This document shows positions 46,405 to 59,800 of a DNA stretch of 64,000 nucleotides, piece after piece (within the stretch, counting starts at the first letter, position 1; every line of letters starts with the position of its first letter). Under the pieces are notes generated by a model. It saw only the letters and a program-made list of their open reading frames with translations. It was not told the origin of the DNA and searched no databases. The position numbers were made by a program, and so were the translations under genes. The DNA comes from Diadema setosum. Taxonomy: Eukaryota > Echinodermata > Echinoidea > Diadematoida > Diadematidae. Location: assembly GCA_033980235.1 (NCBI GenBank), contig CM067059.1, positions 16,254,100-16,318,099 of the forward strand, read 5' to 3'.

Positions 46405-48685
46405 CTGGGGGAAACAAGAAGAAAGGGAAGAAAAAGTCACCTCTCTGTGAAGCATTACATAGTTGACAGACAAACAATTCTCGGTATCGCCAATACCTAG
46501 GTGCAATGCACAGAGCAGCATTTTAGATGCATTATGGGATAACTCGGGGAACAAACTTGCCCCGGTTTTGGCTGCATATGCACTCAGGTCACGTTTCGTT
46601 TTTATCCTGAGGTCGTCTGTTGAGAATGAGAAGGGTGTTAAGTTATCTTGAACACTATGGGTTTTGTGACAACTTAACGCCCTTCTCATTCTCAACCGAC
46701 GAGGTATTTTTTGTTGAAGACTTCTTCGCTTTCTATCATGTGACCACCACACTGAAGCCTTGCAATAGTGAGTCATGACTCCAGTGACCACAAATCAGCA
46801 AAGTTTTGACATTTTAAACTCTTTTTAGTTGAATTCTTAGCAAAGAAAAAAGCAGCAACGAAAGAAAAGCAGACGAAAATTGCATTGAATTGCATGGAAA
46901 CTAAGACATGTGCGAGACAACTGGAAGTGACAATGGCACCGAGGAATCCCACAGTGCATCTGTGACAGGGCTTTTTAGTGTGCACAGAAGATTTCTTGCG
47001 CATTGCGATACCGAGTATTGGTAGTACACAAAATTATCATCTCACTCGAGAAAATGTGAATTGAGGCTGCAGACCATACAGATAAAATCACTACTCACAA
47101 ACTGATGCAAGTGCTCCTTTTAATGTAAGATGCAGATAATTCCACTGATGCTTGTGATATGTTGCTTTCATTAACAAAGTGATGACCATATACACACATT
47201 TACACTATCCTTTCAGAGAAAAGTCTTCAATACAGATAGTGGACATCACTAAAACACTTGCATTGGGAATCAAGGGACCGAGTGTCATGTCATGACGGAT
47301 GGATAGTACGGTACTAACCCTTAATCCCCCTTCCTTTAAATTTGAAGGTGGGATTTATTGCACATGGGAGTTTTAAACACACACTTTATTGATTTCAGTA
47401 CAAAAAGACAAAACTATTCAGAACAAAGATGTACTCATACTGACTGTCAAACATGAGACACTCACATGAATCCAGATGAACTCTGTACCGGTGTCTATCC
47501 ACGTGCCCACCTCCACCCACTTGCCGCTGTAGCGCACATAGCTCCAGACACAGAGGAGCACAATGGCCAGTCCCAGCATCATGTTGGCGAAGTTGGAGAG
47601 GGAGTAGATGCCGACCAGACCGAAGATACCGGACAGGATGTACATGGTGAGTATGGTGGTTACCAGGGTGATGGGGGTGCGGGCCACGTTGAAGAGGTTC
47701 TTACTGTCATTGTGTTTGATGTACTGCTCATAGGACTCCTCCAGCTCGGCCAGCAGCTGGTCCTCATAGCTCTGGCTGTACTCGCTGCCACCCATCTTGC
47801 GCACCTCCTTGAATTGGGAGATGGCTGCCTCCCGGATCTGCATGTGTCGCTTCTCAAGCTCGTCTGGGCCTACATACGGCTTGTCGCCCCCACATACCTG
47901 CATAGGAAGGAGAAAGCAAATCGGATGAAGGGATCCAGAGAGCAAAGCAGCCATATCATGAAACATTTACATACTTTATCATCTCTTTCTACTGAAAACT
48001 AACCCCATCTCATAACTTTCTTCTTGGATTTTGCTTTGTTAAGTCATCTGAGACCAATCCTCTCCCCCTCCTGAAAAAAAAAGACAATTAGAGATACACA
48101 CAACTTTCAATTCAGTTCAATTCAATTCAAACATGCTTTCATTTTTATCCAACAAAAAGGTTATACAAACACAAGGTATACAGTTACTACTTCAAACTGA
48201 GCTCCTTACATACCTTCCTAGCAGAGATAAACTTAGGCATGGCCCTAATCAAAAGAAAACAACTGTTTACATATCAAATATAGATGATGTTCTGAAATGC
48301 ATTATTCAAGCTTCAATACTTTGATGTTGTGGAGGCACTAATGTATGATTACATTTCTTTCTTTCTTTTTTAGCTTTTAACACATGCGCACATCTCTCAG
48401 ATCATCAAGAGTCTTCTAACGAGAGAAGACATGTCAAAGAGAGTTATTTACTGCACTGGTGGCCAACTCTTGAAGTTAGCAGCAAACAACAGCTGACAAG
48501 AATGAGAGACAGCAATCACTCAGGCTCTATATGGCACTCACCTGTTCCATGTCCTTGATATATTTGTCCTTGGCACTTGCCACAGCAGCCAGATTGTTGG
48601 CTTCTGCTGTTGCCTGGGAGAGAAACATGGATTGAGATGATACAAACATTGGAGACTTTTGACTTGACACCTATTTCTGTCACTC

Positions 48686-48728
<43 letters not shown>

Positions 48729-51700
48729 CAATACTTGCTGGGATATCATCATACACATGGTGTTAACCTGCTTCATACACAGGGGGACTCTCTGAACAGT
48801 GAGATAACACATGAAGAAAAGCATAAGTCGTATGGTCTAGCCCTAGTTTCATGGCAGGTTGTTTAAAAAGGGTGTACATTGTGCTTATAGCACACTTGCA
48901 TGTGAATCGTCACAATTATTCTGCATATCTGAAATAAGGTTATATAAGGTTATGAGCTGTTTAGAAAAAAAAAAAAACCAAACAAATCAAATTATAGATC
49001 TATAACGTCACTACAACAGGCTACTGATATTTCAATAGTTTTAGCTTTCACACTTATTTTCAAAGAATTTTACCGTTTTACTCTGTATAAACATGTTTAT
49101 AAAATTCCTAACAATATTGGTAATTATAATGGATTATAAGAATTTGCCTAATTACATTGCCCTTGATGACATTAATTCCTACAGTAATTTGCTAAGCTCT
49201 TTTACACAAACATCAGAAGCCCCACAAAACGGAGGTCACACAACGACAATATCAATTCATTCACTTTGCCAATCATACACTAGAGAACCTTGAGTTACCT
49301 GCAGCATGGTTTTCGGCTCGGGTAGTTCATCACCTTTGTAGATGTTGATGTAAGACTTGAAGGATGAAGAAGATAAGTAATACAGTGTCAGATATCTCCC
49401 AAATGTCATCCCATCAAATACAAGAAAATTTTACACAAGCAGTGCCATAAAATGAATCACATTACATAACCTGACTCATTTGATAATCTCTAAAGAATGG
49501 TGACAAGGGGTAGAATTCAACTGTCATACATGGATTATTACAACAAAATACAATAATTTAAGTTTAATGTTTATAACTTTAGAAAAGTAAAATATAGCTT
49601 ATTGATTTGCAAATCAATTCAGCGACCATTTCACACTGCTTCTGCCATTGTAATACCATATTTGTTTGTTTGTTTTTTCTCAGGCTAAATGACTTTTTTT
49701 CCTTAACAATGCAATGGTCTTTTATTATCTCTTTTTGTATTCTTGTTCCTTCATGCAAAGGTAAGATCTGACAGTAATGCTAGGCTGTTCATCAAATAGC
49801 GATATGGTCCTATATACCTAGGGTAGCCTCGTCAGTGTGGCCCTGCAATTAGTAAATACTGGGGTATGCCTTCATTGCCACATATTATCCCTCTATACAG
49901 CTGGATAAAGAGGGACAGCATGGGCCAAACATCATGTCCAAAGATGAACACACCAGGCAGGATTTGAACCCCACACCTCCTGGTTACACACCCACAGCCT
50001 CATTCATTTTACAAAGGTGCTCCTAAGTGAACTGTAGGCATAGAAAAACTGCTTTGTCTGTACAAAAAATGTAAATTGTTTCATTTTTCAGTGATAAAGT
50101 GGTGTCTCACCTTGAAGTATTCTACGAGCGCTCTGCAGGTGACCTTGGTACCATTGATCTCCTTGACGATGAGATTTTCAGGGGAGAGAAGAAGGGGAGC
50201 AAGTCCCTGTAGTTGTTCCTTGAATTCTGGGCTGATGTCTGAATAATGAAGGAAGATATTCCACATCATGAAGCATTTATGACAATGAAATCAAATGAAG
50301 AGACCTCTCCTTTACGCCTCTCTCACTGTTTTCATGGCACTTTTGCCAATCAATGTTCAAGTGGTAACTTGAAGGCAGTTGGCATATATCATATTCTCAA
50401 TGAGCCTAAATTTGATTTCTAATCTCAGGAAAAGGCTTCTTGAGTCTGTGCATTGCCTACACAGAATCTGGTCAAGGAGTGACTACATATCATTTCACAA
50501 AAAAAGGTTCAATGACAGGAGACATGGTTATTTGACTGACAGCTCAACTCTTGTATGGAATGATTATTCATTAGAATATGAAGTCTACAATGTCTTCAAC
50601 ATATTGTTTTAACATAGAAAATCACATGGCTCATATCATTTCCTGTTTTCCCTGGAATCTGTGAACATAGTCATTCTAATGTGACTACTTCGCTGGTCAG
50701 CTTTTCCCTTCAAGTGCAGGGAAACAACCTACCATGCTATGACATTCACTTAAATGCATACACAGCATGACAAATCTTCATGAAAAAGGAAGCAAGAATA
50801 TGAACACAAATTTCAAAAAGAAAAGTCTCTCCAGAAATTAAAACAGGAAAACAAAACCCAGAATAAATTGCATAGGATAGCAAGTTGAAAATCATGGTGC
50901 ACACATAGACTATTGTGAGTAACATGACTAGAGAAGAAGAAAGTTTACCTGCTAATCGGCCGTCAAACTTGGGGTTGGTGGCTACAGCCAGACCAGGGTG
51001 GGGCATGAGGAAACAGCCCAGCCTCTTGAAACAGCTGGAGATGTGGCGCCTCACGTCTTGCAGCTCCTTGTGCCTGTTGCCCGATTGCTGAAGGCCATTG
51101 GGGAGATGAAATATTCAAACATCGCATATCATTCATCTTGCTCATTTCTGAATTAAAACTACATGGCTAAGCACGTCACTTTGAACAGCTTAGATATTCT
51201 CTTCACACATACATATGCTACAATACCTTTCCTACAAAGATTTTGTTAGGAAATCAATCTTCATGGCCCATATCTTGTTGATGTACACAATCACCACAAA
51301 TATGTCAACTGTAACTTAGTAAGTAAAATGTCTATAAAAAAAAAAAAACAACAGGTAAAACTTTTAATCAACAATACAATATTTTGCTTTGGAACAAATC
51401 ATCACATTTGCAATTTCACCGACATTGAACATATATGCTGCCTTAAAAAAACAAAAAACAAAAAACATAACAAAAACAGTCACATAAATAAATGAATGAC
51501 TTTAAAGTTACATTGTACCAGGGAATCAATGCCAAGACACAAATGTCTTCATTTCACACAAACCTTAAACTCTTAAAATCACTGGAAGATATCCCGACAG
51601 TACAGACTGTTCACCTGCACCCAATGTCTAAAATACTCAGTGTATGTAGTTATCTCTTTTTACCTGGATCATGTGTAGGTAACAACTGTTACCACTGACT

Positions 51701-54700
51701 TTACTCACATGTAGTTTTTTGTCCAGGAGTTTTGAACCTCCATCTTCCCCAAAGCCATACTCATAAGGGTAGCTCCAGTCTCTGACCAGGAACATCAAGG
51801 ACTAAAGTTTAGGTTGGTCAAGAGAAGAAAGGTTATAGTTTTAGATAGGGACAGATGACAAAGTTAAGTGCATGCACTGGTATATTGGTTGTTATACATT
51901 AACACATGTACACAGTACTCTCCCATCAACTGTACAGGGTTATGGAGAACATATTTTACTCAACCAGAGTACCTAATTAAGAGCTTATTATATTTATAGA
52001 CTTTTTTTTATTTTTTTTAAAACCAGTTAAGAAGAGAGTACCATTTACATGGAGACTACTGTATTTTCAGAGAACACCACCATCCCAAGGAGGTTTAACC
52101 CTAATCAGGCTGGGGGGGCAGAATCCGCCCCCCCCTCGACGTTTCGCGCAATATCTTCGCAACGCGATAAGCTCCCGCCGCGATGTTTCATGACTTTTTT
52201 CTTTCAAGTATCGCGCAACTTTTGAGACCCAAATTGTTGCGCCCGCGCATACCATTTTGACGCGACGCCCGTTCGAAAAAAATGTGTCAACCCCAAAATT
52301 GCTCCAAAATGTGATTTTGTGTACAAATCCAATGCAAATTGTGTTTTTTCAATCAATTCACATAAAAATTCATATCTTCACTTAGAATGGCCGAAATTGA
52401 TTTATTTTAGCATAATAATGCTTCGAAAAATGTCTGTGACAAATTTTGGCCAAAAAACAAACAAAAACAAAAGGTCAAAAAACAAAGAAATACGTAAGAA
52501 ATTCAAAAAACAATAAAATACATAAGAAATTAATTTCGATACAGATTTTTTTTTTATCCTATGTCTCAGAAGAATGATACAAGAAACATTTTTAAAAAGA
52601 AATTAGCTTAATTGGAGCATTAATAAGTGATTTAGAGCCCAAAACAGATTTTATGCATAAATTTCAATAATTAATTAATATAAAAAATAAGAAAAATTTT
52701 TCGGAGAAAGCAACCATACATTTTGATAGAATACGTTGCGGGCGTCGCGTGTGCCGATTTTCGGCGCAATCGCGCATTCCATAGGCGAGATCTGAAGGGG
52801 GGCGGAATCCGCCCCCCCCCCCAGATATAGCATAGCCAAAAAAGCCCAGCCTGATTAGGGTTAATAGCTGGAGTTTCAACTGGCTGTAATTATTCAAACA
52901 GTTGTCAGATTTCTATTGATGTACAAAAGAATTCCACAGGTGCACTTGTGCCTTTGAAGATCGATGTTCCAAGCTGCCGTCTTGCTGAGCAATCTGAAGA
53001 TTCATTTTGGAACGTTATCATAATATTGGCCATATTTTGCTTATTCATTTATTAAATGAAATGAAATTTCAGTTAATGATAAAGCATGTAAAACAAAAGT
53101 CATTTCCGTCCAGAAATTTGCGCAAAAGATGGTAAATCAGAGCTGTATCATGTGAAAATGTTTGAAACTGTACCATCCTAGAAAGCTGTTTTTATAATTT
53201 TTCCGCTTAATTTCCACAAGTGAAAATAATATGGAATAATCTTCAAGTATAATTCTTTATTGATAGATATATCAGATTAGTGCCCGGGTATGCCCAGTCG
53301 AGTAATTTTCATCTTTATTTCAGCATTTTTTTCTCGATTTCTATTCGCGCATCCTCGTGTCTGTACCACCTACATTTTATGAGAAGGGATAGCGAAAAGT
53401 GATTACCACCACAAAGACATATCTTCCTTTGAAAGTGGCTGGTGATTATGCAATGAGACACGAGTCAATTGTCTTCGTATCTGCGCGGGCACACCCTGTT
53501 TGGCACATGCTTCAAATATTTTTGAGCGGCGGCTTCGAACATCTAGCAAAGGGAATAAGACGGTTGTGACTCCTCCTTGACCATACCAAGAATGAAACCA
53601 AACTGCATAGAAATAGCCCACAGGAAAGTTTGCATATTCTTATCATTTACCTTCTTGCGAAGTGATGCTAAGAGATAGCTGTGTAAAAAACAAGATGCAT
53701 TTTATTGGCACTGCCCTCCTTTTTTTTTTCTTCTTCCTTCTTTTTTTGGTCCCATTACCATACACACACTGTTAGTGAAACTGAGAGCACAAAACCTTTT
53801 AAATAGCTCTTACTCCTGAAAATTTTGAAAATTCATGGAACCTACATGGGCATAATTGCAAGTATTCAGAATAAAGTTCATTTCAATCATGCACAACAAA
53901 CCTAAACTCAGGTTCACTTTTCTCAAAATTTCCAAACAATGACACAGAAAGTTCCTTTGCTGCAGTATTATCCTGTCATAAACTGCAAAATTTGAGAAAA
54001 TGATGCAAATGACATACATTTTTCTACCTGATGGGCTGTAGACAAAATCCTGTAGTTTAAGGACTTTGTAGATTAAGTATAACATTGCAAGTTATAATGC
54101 AACTGAAAAAGGAATATGCTATATTAAGAAACCAGAAAAAAAATTGATATAGTGTGAAAAATGTAGTCATCATTTGGGCCATAGGAAAATGTATTGTTCA
54201 GTTTATCTTACCTGGAATGGTGTAGCCCCACTGCCCGACTCCATAGCTAGTCTGCCATACTCTGTGAAGAGCTGTAAGTGCTGAAGGTCATCCTCCTGAA
54301 TGTTCTGACTTAAGTTATAGGTCTGGTGGAGATCATTGCAAGAAGGCACACAGATGAGATCACAGAAAAATGATACGGAATAGGATAGACAGAGAATTAT
54401 ATCTTTCAATCATCAATCTAGACCAGGTGTGTTCTTGACTAATTTACAGCTACAATTTTGTCAACACTTACATTGTATACTTGTTTTTATATCAATAACA
54501 TTACATTGTTAAACCAAGAGTATGAGGATACAGTAAAACACATCTTCATTTTCATTAGAACCAACAGAAATTTTGCTATTCCCTCGTCAGGCCATTATGC
54601 AAAGCATTCACACTTATTAATGGACTCTTGGAGACAGCACAGATTCACAAATTTTATACAGAAGATTAAGACATACCTGTACAGAGCTAGTCATCGTGCT

Positions 54701-56806
54701 GAGTGCAAATACAGTGGCACAGTCTCTGACAGTGGACTCTGAGTCAAAGGCACCTTGTGTGTCCATTAGGACCACTGCCACCTGAAGGTCAAGATGAGAT
54801 GGACATATGATGAGGTAGTCTTCTTTTCTTTTTTTTTCTTTTTTTGGGGGGGGGGGGGCATGCCTCACAATTTCTACAAAGTACAACTGCAGAATGGCAT
54901 TGTACTACACTGTGCTAAATAAGATCAAAACAGCTTTAATGTTCAGGCATAAAAATGACAACAAATTGATCTCTAATCTTTAGTTTATCTCAGATTTCCC
55001 CACTTGTGAATGGAGATGGTATGGCAGCATCATTCACTTTGAAGCACTGATATTCACTGCTGGTACCTTTTTTTCCTCTTAATGACAATTTAATGATTCT
55101 TATATCGTCTCATTCTCATTTTCTTCAACTACTAAAGAAGTGTTGTTTAATCTGTTCATAAGTTGAGCTTTAGTTTCACTGATGTTGCCTTTGATATTCA
55201 ACAAAATGTCACTCAGTGCTTTGTAACTTGTCAAAAATGAACACACTCGACCATCACAATGGTGCTTTGAACGATTCAATGTCATTAGAATTCATCACTG
55301 ACAAGTGTTTGACAGCTAAAAGAGAGAAAAACAAGCATGCTAGGATCTCACCTCCTCCCCATTGGGACCTGGGCAGAGGAAGACCTTGCTCCATGCCCAG
55401 ATGCCGGTAGTCTCCCTCTCTGACCCGCCTCGCCAGCTGAAGCCTGTCAGAGGCTGGTCATCTTGACCCAACCAATCAGTGGCACCCTAGAAAGGTTTGA
55501 CATATAAACAGAATATCACATTCATACAAAAATAATTCAGGTCATTCTCTCAGGCAGCAAGCAGCCAAATGGGTCATAGCTGTATATTTGCAAAAATTAA
55601 ACAGTGTATGGTTGACATAATAATATATACATGCAGGTGTACCCAAATTTATATCATCATCATAGACCATAATGAGAAATTACATGAATTAAATTTTCAT
55701 GTGACCATAACCACGACATATTTTACAGCTGCTCAGTTTAAATCTTACACATGACCACACACAAAAAGCAACACAATCCAAAAGTACTTTATGTATCCAT
55801 TCCAGGCTCTATAGATATTTGCATAATTAGCTTCAACATTCTTCTTTCTTCTTCTTCTTATGGGGGGGGGGGGGGTAGATCAGGCTTGCACAAGCTTGAA
55901 ATTACAAATTGTTCAATAATGTACGGCCATTTTTCTGGAAGGTTTTTTTTTTTTAATTAAGAAGTTTAAAAAGGGCAACAGTGTGGAAAGGCAGATTGCC
56001 ACCAACCAGACAGGGGCACAAGAGTCCATGGCTTTAGTGATCTTGTTTGCACGGTTTTAAAAGGTACACCGTAAGATTTATTCTTAAGAGTGATACGCAT
56101 AATGTGGATAGACTACAGTTTAAACACCATCCCCGCTTTACCCACAGATAGCATAATAAACTGTCTGATAGCATAATAAACTGCGTAAAACATATCATCT
56201 CTGCGATTAATAGAGAACATCATGCACAAAAACATACAGTCCTAAGATTGCTCAGTGGGTCTAGTGCTCACCTGAGTACCACAATTTCTGCCTTCAAAGC
56301 GTTCTTGCAGACTATAACCTAAAAGAACAGGGAGTCCATTTGTATATCATGCTAGTGATAATACCTGCCAAGCTGTAGAAAACTTGACCATGTGTTTTCA
56401 CACGGTAAAAACCAATGTTTGAATGTAAACAGTCTAATTTAAGCAAGCCCAGATGCCAGCTGATGAATAATCACTATAGCTCACAGAGTCTTTGACTCAA
56501 GTGACTTGATACTGTATGAGACAGGAAACGGCTTTATCTCTGCCCCAAAGAACCATGTGGATAGCACTGAATGTAGAATCTTCCTACCTGTTTCCTGAGG
56601 TATCTCAGCAGGAAATCCAGGAGAAAGGACTTTCCCTTGCGAAAGGCCCCGGCCACTGAGACCACACAGACCTTCTTGTCCCTCACGCTCTCATCCAGTA
56701 AGAGAGCCTCCAATGCCTCTTGGTTCAGCTCAAAGGAATGGTCATCAGTGGTTGTGATGATCTGCACTGGCTCCCCAAACTGGAGAGCCTCTGGTATAGG
56801 GGGCAT
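46330..56806 (-). CDS. ATL: Atlastin, ER membrane-fusion GTPase, 521 aa
   Basis: Atlastins are dynamin-superfamily GTPases that tether and fuse ER tubules. Exons in coding order: 56588-56806 (coding part; acceptor at 56812), 55352-55486, 54677-54781, 54212-54322, 51709-51801, 50949-51087, 50111-50238, 49299-49355, 48542-48613, 47466-47897, 46330-46404. All junction phases fit. Motifs: P-loop GAFRKGKS (53-60), switch I region [13 protein letters not shown] (89-101), G3 DTQG (125-128), G4 RD (197-198, in FLVRDW), middle three-helix bundle (~268-420), a paired hydrophobic hairpin (~428-449 and ~456-475), and a short basic C-terminal tail. Length and order match animal atlastins. The start MPPIP follows an acceptor with A at -3, so either a non-coding first exon splices here or more N-terminal coding sequence lies upstream. 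Invertebrates usually have one atlastin, so I give no paralogue number. Confidence 0.94.
46619..46696. repeat. Inverted repeat with 26-bp arms in last atlastin intron
   Basis: GTTGAGAATGAGAAGGGTGT followed by TAAGTT pairs with the reverse complement of AACTTAACGCCCTTCTCATT followed by CTCAAC, with one mismatch and a loop of about 25 bases. Confidence 0.75.
47466..47897 (-). CDS. ATL: Atlastin exon with end of the helical bundle and membrane hairpin
   Basis: The largest atlastin exon, 144 codons. It begins [20 protein letters not shown], continues with [19 protein letters not shown] family sequence (seen here as [20 protein letters not shown]), and has two hydrophobic segments split by a short loop: [20 protein letters not shown] and [19 protein letters not shown]. 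These form the intramembrane hairpin that anchors the protein in the ER. It ends in phase 0 after WIH. Confidence 0.94.
48542..51801 (-). CDS. ATL: Atlastin exons for late G domain and middle domain
   Basis: Exon 51709-51801 has FLVRDW, the G4 RD motif that replaces the usual TKxD in this family. Exon 50949-51087 (phase 1 end) carries [20 protein letters not shown] and TNPKFDGRL. Exons 50111-50238, 49299-49355 and 48542-48613 encode the linker and the start of the three-helix bundle ([59 protein letters not shown]). Every donor is GTRAG or GTAA type. Confidence 0.92.
48685..48729. repeat. (CAGA)n microsatellite
   Basis: About ten CAGA units in an atlastin intron, about 70 bases from an exon acceptor. 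Confidence 0.95.
49840..50010 (-). mobile_element. tRNA-derived SINE-like sequence
   Basis: Read on the - strand it contains GTGGGTGTGTAACCAGGAGG and then GGTTCAAATCC (49960-49970 on +), an exact match to a pol III B box. The following TTTGGACATGATG and CTGTCCCTCTTTATCC are typical of the body of aquatic-animal SINEs. The limits are approximate. It lies in the atlastin intron 49356-50110. Confidence 0.5.
52099..52860. mobile_element. piggyBac-like MITE, 762 bp, TTAA target duplication
   Basis: CCCTAATCAGGCTGGG at 52099 is the exact reverse complement of the end at 52860, and both are flanked by TTAA (52095-52098 and 52861-52864). Subterminal GGAATCCGCCCCCC motifs are also inverted. TTAA duplication and CCC ends are features of piggyBac elements (established). 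There is no transposase. It lies in the atlastin intron 51802-54211. Confidence 0.82.
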
Positions 56807-56811
56807 GATGT
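54212..56811 (-). CDS. ATL: Atlastin G-domain exons (56588-56811, 55352-55486, 54677-54781, 54212-54322)
   Basis: Exon 56588-56811 carries [20 protein letters not shown] and the P-loop ([20 protein letters not shown]). Exon 55352-55486 carries [18 protein letters not shown], the region around switch I. Exon 54677-54781 carries [20 protein letters not shown], the G3 motif. Exon 54212-54322 carries [20 protein letters not shown] and ends TPFQ. All four donors are phase 0. [11 protein letters not shown] replaces the acidic/hydrophobic stretch usual in vertebrates before SLMFLVRDW. Confidence 0.92.
56272..56318 (-). other. Candidate 47-nt poison exon in atlastin
   Basis: On the - strand, an acceptor (CCCTGTTCTTTTAG) and a donor (ACTCAG/GTGAGC) frame 47 bases between the exons 56588-56811 and 55352-55486. 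The flanking exons join in phase 0, so inclusion shifts the frame and gives a stop inside the next exon. The alternative 40-nt acceptor (GGTTATAG) gives a stop within the exon itself. It may be a regulated NMD exon or just decoy sites. Confidence 0.3.
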
Positions 56812-59800
56812 CTGAAGTTAATCACAATGAAAGAGAGAGAGAGTTGGACATGAGAAGGCATACTACACAAGCAAGAGAAATACTGTGTGAGGCTTCTTAG
56901 TACTAAACATTGTCTTAAGCCAGGATCTTAGAACTTCTTCTTGTTTTTGAATAGGAATTAACATGATTAGTTTGCTTCAGATTCTTGTACTCTCATCTCT
57001 GTGCATCATACTGTATGCTTCCTTGGAATATAATGATGTCTTGTTCACATTCATGCCGATCGAAATACTAGTCTTAAATCAATAAGACCCCAATAAACAA
57101 AGAGCAGTGCAATTGACAACAAGTTCAATGAACACTTTTGTCATAATGATAGTGACAACATCCTACATGATAGTACGTACTCTGGTTATTAAGTTTTGTG
57201 TAATTTTTCCGTGCCTGAGCAATGTATGATTGCATGCAAAGTAAAATCATATCTATCCAGTTACAAATATGAGGCCAATGGCAAGTTAGAAGACACTGCA
57301 AATGATCATAGTGGCTCTGAACTTCAAGGAGAATTAAACTGCATGGTTTAGTCAAACGCAAACCATGAATTGAAGATTGACTTCTTTGATGAATGGAAGA
57401 CGAATAGAATAAAAACAGTATTACATTTTATCAAAGCACCTTCTGCCACAGCCATGAACCCATCATATGCTAAAGATATTGCAATAGCATTAGGCACCTA
57501 CATGTACCAAACTTTGACCCTTAGCAACAATCCTTGGACCTTTACCAGCTCACTCCCTACTTCAATTCATCAATCAATCCATTTCATGAGACTCTCTGAT
57601 AAACCACTCGCTCTCACATGGGACCATTGTACTCCAATATCACAAGGTCATGCCAATGCCACATCAGTGCTTCATGCATTCATTCTAACGTCACATTGCA
57701 TTAATTCATTCTTGCTCATCAGGGCAAAGATGATGACTGACTAAAGATAATCAACCATCTTTTCATTCAGATATAAAAAGTGGAGTTATGGAATTAGAAA
57801 GTCACATGCTTCTGTGAAGCAGTGATATTAGTTGAAAATTCAGTTACTTTTATCACCTCACAAGTCTTCACTGACCTGTGCAAAGTCTTCACTCTGTTTT
57901 TTTTAATGAATTTTACACCAATGAAGAAAGTGTTTTGTTTACAACAAATTATTGGACATAAATGTATTGTTTTATGAACCTACCGCTGCAATGATGAATT
58001 TTACAGGAAAGGGAGTTGAACTCGCTTGATAATTGACCAAAACATATTATAGTATTACTATAAGCTACTATTTTCACGTAAGAAAATTTTCACAAATGAG
58101 GTCACAGATATTTTCGCGAGATGACGTTTTTGCGATTTTGACACCAAGGCTATCATTAGTGTGCACTAATACCTGTCAGTTTGAGATATTATTGTGTGTT
58201 GTTAAATTCACGGTCCAACAATGGTTCGTAAAATTCACGAAAATAACAGTGTATACAATTTGTACAGCACACACTTTCATGCACAAAGTACACGTAAATA
58301 CACTAAGTCATATTGCAGACAACATTAGATTTATGATAACAGTAGCAACTTAAAATATCATAATTTTCCTATTTCATATTTGATTTAAAATTGAGAAGTT
58401 TATACACAGGCAAAAAAAAAAATTCAAAAAGAAATTTATAGGAAAGAAAGGGATTCGCGCATAAATGGATGAAAACATTCGCTACAACTGTTCTCATTTT
58501 CTTTGAAAAGATTCTATGCACCTTATTGCTCTATGCTTTTTAAACACATGATAATGTTGATATCATCCACAATACCTTTTTAGAAACAGTGTTAGGCAAA
58601 GATGGGCCTTATATACGAGGGAGCCATCTTGGGTCAACACATTGTAACTCTTCACCAGCTGACACAGCTCATACTGAGATGCCATGAAAACATCAATGCA
58701 AGCTTTATGAGCTTTATAAAACAAACATCTGCAAAGATAATCACACATGAATCCATATATAACCTGAACCAATTGTCTCATCTACCATATACATGCTAGT
58801 ACGATGTATACTGGCACTATTCACAACTTCAATTGATATCTACCCCAGCGCTACAGCTGTAGCATGTGACGTTTGTGTGAACTTTGGGCCAGCAGCACTG
58901 GCCTTGCTTGACAGTACGTGAAGCTGTCAGATATGATCACCGAGATATTGAGCAACCTTTATCTGTACCTGTGGGGAATGCTCCTCTAATCAGAGGGAAT
59001 TAGGGTTCATATACGTGTGGACAAAGCACTCACTGAAGGGAATATCTTTGACGTATCAGGTTATCAACTCATATTGTCACAGCACTGACTACAAGCTGCT
59101 TGCTATCAGATGGCATAAAATGTGCATCGCTCCATCATAGGGGATGTTTTGATGGATTACAACCAGGTGGTAGAGCATTTGACAAGTCATGTTCTCCTCA
59201 CTTGCTTCTAAAGGTAGACAATCACTACATGAGTCTATAATACATTGGAGGTGCAGGCACAAAATATTTATTTGTCCATACACTCGTCTACAAAATATTT
59301 GTTGCCCTTAGAAAGTAGGCTTAATCATCATGAGCTCATAGCAAATTTGCCTGAGAGATAGCTTTCATTTGGCTCGTATTGCATGGAAATTAGATGGAAA
59401 GCAATTTCATATTCTGAATTCTTTCTGAAAGTGATTTTCAATCACACAATGTCTGTATACACAGTTGAGATTTCCCCCTGGACACGTAAACTGGGGGAAG
59501 TGAAAAAAAGTTCTGTAAGATTATTGATGACAACTTGCTACTAAGATGCAATGGATAGCCTTTTCTTATATAATGCCTGATCATTTCAAACAAAATGCAA
59601 GTGTTTAAATTTACAGCTTGTACATATCCATGGGGGATCGAGAGGACACTAATTTGAAGAATCACCTATTGCAGGTTTCGACACTAACTTTTACACTACA
59701 ATCTTTAAATATGAAATGTTAGACGCCTGAAAAACATATGCAGTACTGAGCACAAAATAGAAGCTAATATACCAATCTGATTTGGTTCTCAGTTGCCTGA

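Noticed and set aside
46405..46791. Extension of the atlastin last exon upstream as one open frame
   Set aside because: The acceptor CCCCCAG at 46405 and the phase-0 join to 47466-47897 explain the exon; the extra frame contains the intronic hairpin.
47466..48002. 178-codon open frame on the + strand
   Set aside because: It is antisense to the atlastin hairpin exon, whose identity and splice sites are clear.
58563..58799. Overlapping open frames on both strands
   Set aside because: No recognisable domain, no splice signals in the right phase for an atlastin 5' exon, and AT-rich composition.
59120..59220. GGTGGTAGAGCATTTGA, resembling a tRNA A box
   Set aside because: No matching B box at the right distance and no cloverleaf could be drawn.
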